From Hydnum rufescens UP504 (Eukaryota; Basidiomycota; Agaricomycetes; Cantharellales; Hydnaceae): 64,000 bases of DNA. Under the pieces are notes generated by a model, which worked only from the letters and a program-made list of their open reading frames with translations, was not told the DNA's origin and searched no databases. The DNA is taken from NCBI GenBank assembly GCA_014904985.1, contig MU129108.1, positions 8,402-72,401 of the forward strand. Direction: 5' to 3'. Numbering within the stretch: the stretch's first letter is position 1; every line of letters starts with the position of its first letter. Of the stretch, positions 55,778-63,444 are shown in pieces. The position numbers and the translations under genes are program-made.

Positions 55778-55790
55778 GTATATAAAGGGG
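55778..55790 (+). promoter_or_regulatory. TATA-box candidate
   Basis: TGTATATAAAGGGGAGGGGG at about 55,776 is a good TATA-like element on the plus strand, followed within 60 bp by CTTATCACAGTCTGAGG. No convincing gene starts downstream before the palindrome at 56,232. The remainder of 55,561-56,100 shows nothing recognisable. Confidence 0.3.
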
Positions 55791-56231
55791 AGGGGGCATG
55801 TAAATATTTGGTTTTTCCCCTTATCACAGTCTGAGGCACTGAAGTATTGCCGCTGTCTGGAGGAGATTTCCCACTTGTCAAGACTTTTTACAGCCGCATT
55901 TAGACTGAATAGTCAAGAGGACAACTTCAGGGTGTGGCCTTGACATCTTAATTTTGTGACACTGATCTATTCCTTTGAGCAATCACTGTTCATTGGGATT
56001 TCCTATTATCCTAAAAGACCTTCATTTTCCCGGACCTGAATATTCGAATTGTCCCCATGGCTCCCTTCTTTTGTCCTATCCTCAATGACGTGGACAGTAG
56101 TTGGATTGGTTTAATAACCATCCTGCTTACAACGCCCACCAGGGTGGGTGTGTGGCACTGTTGTGCTTGCTTCAGGCTTGATGTTGAGTAGAATCTGAAG
56201 ATCCTACTCAATGCCAGGACTTTCCAGGCTT

Positions 56232-56757
56232 GAAAGAGCACCCAATTAGGGGCAGTACCAACTCATATGGATAGATAATAAATACTAAATATCTGTCTAA
56301 AACAGGTGGAGGAATAAATGATAGTCTGTTGGATTGCACTAAGGCACCATGTGCAAAGAGGAATTGGGCAACTTCCATGCATTATAATTGGCCAAGATTT
56401 GAGTATCTTGGTGGGATGTATATATATTTTATGTTGATGAAATGAATTGGACAATCATGCCAATTTTCAGTTTCTTGTGCCTTCAATTTCCTGAATAGGA
56501 AATTGAAGGCACAAGAAACTGAAAATTGGCATGATTGTCCAATTCATTTCATCAACATAAAATATATATACATCCCACCAAGATACTCAAATCTTGGCCA
56601 ATTATAATGCATGGAAGTTGCCCAATTCCTCTTTGCACATGGTGCCTTAGTGCAATCCAACAGACTATCATTTATTCCTCCACCTGTTTTAGACAGATAT
56701 TTAGTATTTATTATCTATCCATATGAGTTGGTACTGCCCCTAATTGGGTGCTCTTTC
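56232..56757. repeat. Perfect 261-bp palindrome P2
   Basis: Arms 56,232-56,492 and 56,497-56,757 are perfect reverse complements around a 4-base spacer. The first mismatch (56,231/56,758) is a CpG on the right arm against its deaminated form on the left. The core is homologous to P1 at 50,066. Further out, the box GCCTGGAAAGTCC ... TTGAGT is inverted on both sides. An eroded minus-strand exon-end hairpin lies at 56,128-56,156. Confidence 0.95.
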
Positions 56758-56826
56758 GAGCCTGGAAAGTCCCAGTGTTGAGTTGTTTGTTTTGATGATT
56801 ACCTAAGCTACCTCATTCATATATAG

Positions 56827-57829
56827 GACAACCAACAGGATCCCACAGAACTAGAACAGGACCACACACCCACCATGGTGGGTGTGTGGTCCTATAGGTG
56901 AGTTCCCTCCTACTATATACAGCCATGCAAAAAGGGCAGCAAAAGCTGCCCTTTTTGCACTCCTTTAACATTTTAACTAATATACATATTATTTCCATTG
57001 TAGGTTTAAGGTTGTCATGAATAACAATGATACAAAACACCTGAAAATCAATGCGGGCTGAAATCTATCCAAGACCCCACATACATGCACAGCCCCCACA
57101 CCCATGCAACGACAGATAAAACACGGCACCACACACCCACTGCGGCAGGTGTGTGGTGCTATCTGGTGAGTTCCATCCCCCAATAGATACAGCCACACAA
57201 GAAGGGCAGCTGTTGCTGCCCTTTTGCGCTCTTTGACATTTGAAACTAACATACTATGTGTGCCAAAGGGTGATGTGTCAAATGGCAATGCATCAAATGA
57301 GCACACAACAGATGAGAACCTGCCCAGCAAGTGGCCCTGGGAACCACACCTGCCATGGCAGGTGTGGCCTATATACAGTGAGCCCCCACCCCCATGACCC
57401 TGCATATCAAAACATGGCTGACAATACACAGGGTATATAAAGTACCACACACCCACCACTGTGGGTGTGTGGTACTACAAGGTGAGTTTTTTTATTAATC
57501 CTGTGGTGCAAGAAGAGCAGCATAAGCTGCTCTTCTTGTGATGCTTTATTGTCTAACTAATGTATTGTTTTTTTCCCTAGATCTTGGACTCAAATCCAAA
57601 TGAACCCCGACCCCAAACCCACCAAATGAACACCTGGTGAATGAAGATCCAGTGAGCTGAACCCCACAACCCACCCAATGACCCAAACCCACCAAGCTGA
57701 ACCCTGTGACCCCAAACCCACCAAACCAAGCCAAACCCCCCACATGAAGGTAAGGTTTTTTTTCCTTTGGCTACGATCATGCAAGAAGAGCAGCCTCTGG
57801 CTGTTCTTCTTGGGTGCATGGGTGAGCCT
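56827..57829 (+). repeat. Array of hairpin exon/intron units, right arm of third composite element
   Basis: Exons about 56,827-56,897, 57,004-57,165, one eroded unit to 57,377, 57,432-57,481 and 57,581-57,749. Introns 56,898-57,003, 57,166 on (3' site lost), 57,378-57,431 (no hairpin), 57,482-57,580, and a last one from 57,750. Hairpins: AAAAAGGGCAGC/GCTGCCCTTTTT at 56,926-56,957, GAAGGGCAGC/GCTGCCCTT at 57,199-57,223, AAGAAGAGCAGC/GCTGCTCTTCTT at 57,508-57,540 and AAGAAGAGCAGCC/GGCTGTTCTTCTT at 57,782-57,812. The changes are compensatory between strands of the stem. Confidence 0.75.
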
Positions 57830-58030
57830 ATCATTGTATATAATAATAACATTAGTAATAATGATAATAATAATAATAATAAATAAATAATCCATAGCTA
57901 GGGGCCCCTGGGCTGCTTGAGGGGCTGCTTGGTGGCCCCTGGAGGCCCCTGGTGTAAACATCTAGTTAGATATGATAAATGCAATGCTCATCATATCTAA
58001 TATGATACAGAAAAGTGGCTGACCAGGCTG
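57830..58030 (+). repeat. ATA microsatellite and 3' terminal module
   Basis: ATAATAATAATAATAAATAAAT, GGGGCCCCTGGGCTGCTTG, CATCTAGTTAGATATGATAA foldback and end GGCTGACCAGGCTG at 58,030, followed directly by the first 300-bp repeat of palindrome P3. Confidence 0.8.
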
Positions 58031-58800
58031 ACCCACACACAGCCTAATCAACAACACCTAGCCCTCAGGGGGGGCACATGAACCCAAAATGGAATATTGA
58101 GGATAGTGCAGTGGAAAGTGGTTGGTTCATGGCATAAATATGCTCAGCAGATTCAGACAAGTATGATGAATTGATTAAGCCCAAGAACACTGAAATTGGC
58201 CATGATTTGACCCCCCCAGGCAATGTTGAGTGGGAGATGAGAGGAAGATGAGGAACAGCAAAGCCAGAAGTTCTCAGAAAGCACTGAAGGTAAGTGTGTT
58301 GAGAAGATGTGATTTGGGCACACAGAATACACCCACACACAGCCTAAGCAACAACACCTAGCCCCTGGGGGGCCACATGAACCCAAAATGGAATATTGAG
58401 GTTACCATGATGGAAAGTGGTCGGTGTGTGGTGTATATATGCTTGATGGATTCAGATGAATGAGACAAATTGATTAAGCCCAAGAACACCAAAATCAGCC
58501 ATGATTTGACCCCCCCAGGCAATGTTGAGTGGGAGATGAGGGGAAGATGAGGAACAGTGAGGCCAGAAGTTCTCAGAATACACTGAAAGTAGGTGTGTTG
58601 AAAGGCTGTGATTTGGGCACACAGAATTCACCCACACACAGCCTGAGCAACAACACCTAGCCCCCAGGAGGAACACATGAACCCAAACAGGAAGATTGAC
58701 CATAGTGATGTCATGTGAATCAGGTGGTGTATTCTCTTGAAGTAGGCTTGTTGGAGAGCTGATATTTGGGCACAGATGCTGTGCCCACACTCAGCCTATC
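58031..58800 (-). repeat. ~300-bp tandem repeats, left arm of P3
   Basis: Units begin at about 58,031, 58,331 and 58,631 (the last partial) with CACACACAGCCTRAKCAACA and include CCCCCCCAGGCAATGTTGAG. Inverted counterparts lie at 60,840-61,480. Frames across the units are open on the minus strand but encode nothing recognisable. Confidence 0.85.
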
Positions 58801-58866
58801 CCACAAAGCCAGGGCCCCAGTGGGACCCAGCAACATCACATTTGATGTCAGCTGTCTGTTGAAAGC

Positions 58867-59448
58867 TTGACTCAACACTGGCACTTGCTGAAATTAACAA
58901 AGTGCCCATATACACTGTTCCAATATACCTGGATACCAGCTATTTTTCTGCCACTTATATTTGTAATTCCATTGTTGTATTTCTTTGTTTCTCTTCATGT
59001 CCACTTGCCTACTATCTTGGTGTGCTCTGTATACCATATATGTACACTATTAGCCTTTACACCTCAGGTCTGTTTCCAATGTCCTTTCCAATCAGTACAG
59101 TACATGTACTTGGCCATTATGTACATTCCTGCCAGGGGGGCCAGGTGTCCTCATGTCCCCATTGTCATCACTGGCCCCCCTTCTTCATATTTCTTTTCTT
59201 CCTGCCTCCACCCTCCTTCTCCTGTTGATGATTTAAGGGACCTCACAGACACACAATTGAGTTTCCCCCCTGACCTAACAGGCATGGACAGTGTCCTACA
59301 TGAGATATGTATATCAGCAGATGGGAGGCCCCTGGCAGTAGTGAAATCCTTTCAGACTTCACTGAGTGTTGAAGAAATGTATTTATTCAGATTTTCTGAG
59401 GAACAATGGAGTGCACTTGCCCTCCACTCTGGGAGAGAATCTGAATGA
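58867..59448 (+). CDS. 193-codon open frame in left arm of P3, unknown
   Basis: The N-terminal two-thirds are hydrophobic and Cys-rich; the C-terminal part reads SPVDDLRDLTD, DGRPLAVVKSFQTSL and MYLFRFSEEQW, which looks more like real protein. No family is recognised. There are no CpGs in the frame. An identical frame with two substitutions is in the right arm. It may be a decayed fragment rather than a gene. Confidence 0.3.
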   Translation: MTQHWHLLKLTKCPYTLFQYTWIPAIFLPLIFVIPLLYFFVSLHVHLPTILVCSVYHICTLLAFTPQVCFQCPFQSVQYMYLAIMYIPARGARCPHVPIVITGPPSSYFFSSCLHPPSPVDDLRDLTDTQLSFPPDLTGMDSVLHEICISADGRPLAVVKSFQTSLSVEEMYLFRFSEEQWSALALHSGRESE

Positions 59449-60198
59449 TTAGACCTGAATCCTCAGGGATTGGGGGTGGATTTATTATGCCCACCACAAC
59501 CAGGTGTTATTTTCATTCCACAAGAAATGCTGTATCAGGCTGTAGTGTCCAGGGTTACAATTTGGATATAGGGGTAGTATCCACTGTTAGGCATGTGTCC
59601 ATGCATCCTGAACCAAATTTGAGACTTGTCACATGTCACACAATCCCATGAACTGACTTTCAGATGGGTGTGACACATGGGGAGGTCACTTGATATTAAA
59701 GCACATATGGGCCTGAGTGCCTTTAAGCACTAGCAAATCCCCAATATCTCTTTCATGGAATTTCTGGCATCCATATGGGGATCTTCCTTTTAGTCCTCAG
59801 TATTCCAGCTGTACAATGAAATAGTTGTTGGGGATTTGCTAGTGCTTTAAGGACTAAAAGGAAGATCCCCATATGGATGCCAGAAATTCCATGAAAGAGA
59901 TATTGGGGATTTGCTAGTGCTTAAAGGCACTCAGGCCCATATGTGCTTTAATATCAAGTGACCTCCCCATGTGTCACACCCATCTGAAAGTCAGTTCATG
60001 GGATTGTGTGATATGTGACAAGTCTCAAATTTGGTTCAGGATGCATGGACACATGCCTAACAGTGGATACTACCCCTATATCCAAATTGTAACCCTGGAC
60101 ACTACAGCCTGATACAGCATTTCTTGTGGAATGAAAATAACACCTGGTTGTGGTGGGCATAATAAATCCACCCCCAATCCCTGAGGATTCAGGTCTAA

Positions 60199-60780
60199 TC
60201 ATTCAGATTCTCTCCCAGAGTGGAGGGCAAGTGCACTCCATTGTCCCTCAGAAAATCTGAATAAATACATTTCTTCACCACTCAGTGAAGTCTGAAAGGA
60301 TTTCACTACTGCCAGGGGCCTCCCATCTGCTGATATACATATCTCATGTAGGACACTGTCCATGCCTGTTAGGTCAGGGGGGAAACTCAATTGTGTGTCT
60401 GTGAGGTCCCTTAAATCATCAACAGGAGAAGGAGGGTGGAGGCAGGAAGAAAAGAAATATGAAGAAGGGGGGCCAGTGATGACAATGGGGACATGAGGAC
60501 ACCTGGCCCCCCTGGCAGGAATGTACATAATGGCCAAGTACATGTACTGTACTGATTGGAAAGGACATTGGAAACAGACCTGAGGTGTAAAGGCTAATAG
60601 TGTACATATATGGTATACAGAGCACACCAAGATAGTAGGCAAGTGGACATGAAGAGAAACAAAGAAATACAACAATGGAATTACAAATATAAGTGGCAGA
60701 AAAATAGCTGGTATCCAGGTATATTGGAACAGTGTATATGGGCACTTTGTTAATTTCAGCAAGTGCCAGTGTTGAGTCAA
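60199..60780 (-). CDS. 193-codon open frame in right arm of P3, mirror copy
   Basis: Mirror image of 58,867-59,448 with V-to-G and E-to-G changes in the C-terminal part (LSGEEMY, FSEGQW). The same considerations apply. Shorter mirrored frames (59,445-59,651 and 59,996-60,202) also exist but are not regarded as genes. Confidence 0.3.
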   Translation of the reverse strand: MTQHWHLLKLTKCPYTLFQYTWIPAIFLPLIFVIPLLYFFVSLHVHLPTILVCSVYHICTLLAFTPQVCFQCPFQSVQYMYLAIMYIPARGARCPHVPIVITGPPSSYFFSSCLHPPSPVDDLRDLTDTQLSFPPDLTGMDSVLHEICISADGRPLAVVKSFQTSLSGEEMYLFRFSEGQWSALALHSGRESE

Positions 60781-60839
60781 GCTTTCAACAGACAGCTGAC
60801 ATCAAATGTGATGTTGCTGGGTCCCACTGGGGCCCTGGC

Positions 60840-61480
60840 TTTGTGGGATAGGCTGAGTGTGGGCACAGCATCTGTGCCCAAATATCAGCTCTCCAACAAG
60901 CCTACTTCAAGAGAATACACCACCTGATTCACATGACATCACTATGGTCAATCTTCCTGTTTGGGTTCATGTGTTCCTCCTGGGGGCTAGGTGTTGTTGC
61001 TCAGGCTGTGTGTGGGTGAATTCTGTGTGCCCAAATCACAGCCTTTCAACACACCTACTTTCAGTGTATTCTGAGAACTTCTGGCCTCACTGTTCCTCAT
61101 CTTCCCCTTATCTCCCACTCAACATTGCCTGGGGGGTTCATATAATGGCCAATTTTGGCATTCTTGGCCTTAATTGATTCGTCTGATTTGTCTGAATCCA
61201 TTGAGCATATTGACACCACAAACTGACCACCTTCCACTGTGCTATCCTCAATCTTCCATTTTGGGTTCATGTGCCCCCCTTGGGCACTAGGTGTTGTTTC
61301 TCAGGCTGTGTGTGGGTGTATTCTGTGTGCCCAAATCACAGCTTTTCAACCCACCCCTATTAAATATATCCTGAGATCTCATGGCCACACGGTTCCTCAT
61401 CTTCCCCTCACCTTCCCTCACCACCACCAGGGATGCTCAAATATTTGCTGTTTCAAGCATTATTAGCCTTGTTTGATTCC
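60840..61480 (+). repeat. ~300-bp tandem repeats, right arm of P3
   Basis: Reverse-complement relatives of 58,031-58,800: units at about 60,840-61,010 (partial), 61,010-61,320 and 61,320-61,480. The outer units have diverged from their left-arm partners (roughly one base in five by eye). Confidence 0.8.
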
Positions 61481-61671
61481 TCTTACCACCCAAACCTGTG
61501 CCCCTTTCTGCTGCTCTCTCAAATTCTTCCATCATTCCATTACTATGTACTAGTATATTCATGGTGAATCTATCATGCATGCCCCCCATTGAACTATACC
61601 TAGTCCACCCACCTGCATTTTGATGTGGTACTCAATGCCCTATGTGATCTCTTTCATATGATTGAGCCAAG

Positions 61672-62190
61672 CTACTGAGCTGTTGGCCTTAGTTGCACAT
61701 AATGCACAGCCATGGGGTTGTACTGAATATTTGAGAAGTCCTTCATCTTCAGGCTGTTGACAATGGTTGATGTCAAATTTGATGTCAAAACCATCAATAC
61801 AAGGTCAAAATTCAGTTTTTGATCATCATTTGACATCAGCCCCAATTTAAGCCTCTCAGGCCAGGACAAAACATCAAAATAGTACTCCTTTTGAGCTAAG
61901 GCTATATGGCTGACCAGCCTGCTCACACCATGAATAAAATCCACAACATTTTTCATGTGTGACTCCTCAAACCCATTTGCCCTGACCACTTTCCCAATCA
62001 CACCCAACCCCCTCCCCCACCCATTGAAATCACTGAAATCATCAACAGCAAAACTGACTGCCATCATCATGGTAACAGTATAGTTTATCACATATGCTGG
62101 TCTGGCTACAAGCATACTGATGACAAGTTCAGCTGGCTCCCAGCTGCAGAACTTGCCAATGCTCAGGATGCAGTGATAGACTTCCATCAA
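61672..62190 (-). CDS. Hypothetical protein, 172 residues
   Basis: A clean frame with protein-like composition (VDDFSDFNGWGRGLGVIGKV, VVDFIHGVSRLVSHIALAQ, FDLVLMVLTSNLTSTIV) and no recognised domain. The 14-mer GGCTGACCAGCCTG, the terminal sequence of the modules, occurs inside it at 61,908-61,921 without the rest of the module. The frame has no CpG. It could be cargo or a remnant. Confidence 0.35.
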   Translation of the reverse strand: MMEVYHCILSIGKFCSWEPAELVISMLVARPAYVINYTVTMMMAVSFAVDDFSDFNGWGRGLGVIGKVVRANGFEESHMKNVVDFIHGVSRLVSHIALAQKEYYFDVLSWPERLKLGLMSNDDQKLNFDLVLMVLTSNLTSTIVNSLKMKDFSNIQYNPMAVHYVQLRPTAQ

Positions 62191-62278
62191 CTACACCCCA
62201 AAAACCAGGAAGAGAAGTACTCAACCTATCTGTGTAAACCATGAAAACCTCCACAACACCATGATCATTAGTCACCCC

Positions 62279-62316
<38 letters not shown>

Positions 62317-63110
62317 CCTTTTTTCCTTCCTTTTTCTCTTCTCCCCCTTTTGCTTCCTATCTTCCTCTTGCAACTTTTCATTCACTACTCAATTCATCAC
62401 AACCACATTTTCAAAAAACAAAGTTTTTTCCTTTTAATCCTCCTCCTCCTCCTTGTGCTGCTCCCTCATGAACTCTTGCCCCACCTCAGCATACTCAGTG
62501 ACATCCACCCATTGTTGCCACACACTACAACAGTTACCCACTCAGTCCTTTGTGAGAACCAGTGCACTCTCCAACCTCTGGACCTCCAACTCTGCCACTT
62601 CCACCTTACACAATGACTCCACATCAGGAAAACCAATTTGCTCCTGAGATTGGACTCATCTCTGAAGGCTTCTGAAGGCTTCTGAAGACTTCAAAGATCT
62701 TAGAAGACACTTGAGATGTGGAAGCTTGGAGAATATAAAAATTTAGAGGAAAAGGCTGTTATTGATTGTTGAAGGCATGCATATAGGATCACTTTTACTT
62801 GAAAACTGATTGATATAAAATGAAGAATTTTTTGCATAACTATTTTTACCATTCAACACAGAGTTACAAGCACCATCAATAACAGGTGCAAGGGGGGAGT
62901 GAGAAAAGTAATAGAAGATAGTGGGACAACACCACTGGCATGAATTCCCTTTGCCCACATTGCACTGCCAAGACTCAACTCAGCAGCAATGAGTTCAAAC
63001 TGTTGTCCTTTATTATGTAACCCTGCAGTCTGCATGCCTATATAGCAGGAGCTGAGGGCCTTTGTAGTGTGAGGCTACAGATGATAATGGTATTTCCCCT
63101 GATGACTAAG
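62191..63110. other. No gene recognised; CT microsatellite
   Basis: A (TC)n run of about 27 bp lies at 62,284-62,310, followed by pyrimidine-rich DNA to 62,370. A repeated TCTGAAGGCT/TCTGAAGACT is at 62,655-62,690. Short open frames have no recognisable content. Confidence 0.6.
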
Positions 63111-63120
63111 TGGACGTGAA

Positions 63121-63441
63121 TGAATTCGATAGACCGGAGAGCCCTAGTTGCTCGGGTGATTAGCAGGAAGGATATTATTAGAGAGTCCTTAGATCTGTTG
63201 GCAAGCTCAAGCTCACCCTTTTATACTATGTACAAGATATTAAAGAAACTACAGGTGAATTGTAGAATGTTTGGGTGCTATACTACTGGCACCAACAAGA
63301 AGGACATAGAATGTTCTCTTAGGTATATTATTACCATAAGAGGGTGGTAGGGGAGTTGCACTTGATATGGTGTTAAGTCCATATAGGGGTATTGCCACTT
63401 TGGGCTGATTATATAATTAACTCTTTATTTTTATTCCAACA
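63121..63441 (-). mobile_element. Ty1/copia LTR (3' LTR of minus-strand element)
   Basis: Read on the minus strand it starts TGTTGGAATA at 63,441, directly after the purine-rich GAGGGGGAGTG tract that follows the copia coding region. Such a polypurine tract next to TGTTGGAATA is typical of copia elements. The other end is probably near 63,121 (TGAATTCGATAGACCGGAGA on the plus strand); the exact border and target duplication were not resolved. Confidence 0.7.
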
Positions 63442-63444
63442 CTC

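Larger units (their letters stand above)
58450..61197. repeat. Large palindrome P3 with ~1.33-kb near-identical arms
   Basis: Arms 58,450-59,797 and 59,850-61,197 pair without net length change; the 52-bp spacer (59,798-59,849) itself repeats TTGGGGATTTGCTAGTGCTT from the arms. Within the arms only a handful of substitutions are seen, e.g. two amino-acid changes in the mirrored 193-codon frames. Beyond 58,450/61,180 the inverted similarity continues to about 58,040/61,470 but is much lower. The box CTCAACACTGGCACTTGC seen near the other cores is present at 58,871 and, inverted, at 60,760-60,776. Confidence 0.9.

Noticed and set aside
50508..57812. Rho-independent terminators (stem followed by T-run)
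   Set aside because: The T-runs are part of the stem and are paired with A-runs. The genome is eukaryotic, and the hairpins sit consistently between 5' splice site and branch point.
45818..57829. CRISPR array
   Set aside because: Repeats are two different imperfect hairpins 100-200 bp apart with eukaryotic splice signals between them, and the context is fungal; spacing and variability do not fit CRISPR.
58867..60780. Membrane protein encoded twice in P3
   Set aside because: The hydrophobic part could suggest membrane segments, but it lacks a coherent pattern and known relatives, and its duplication merely reflects the palindrome. It is listed as a low-confidence frame only.
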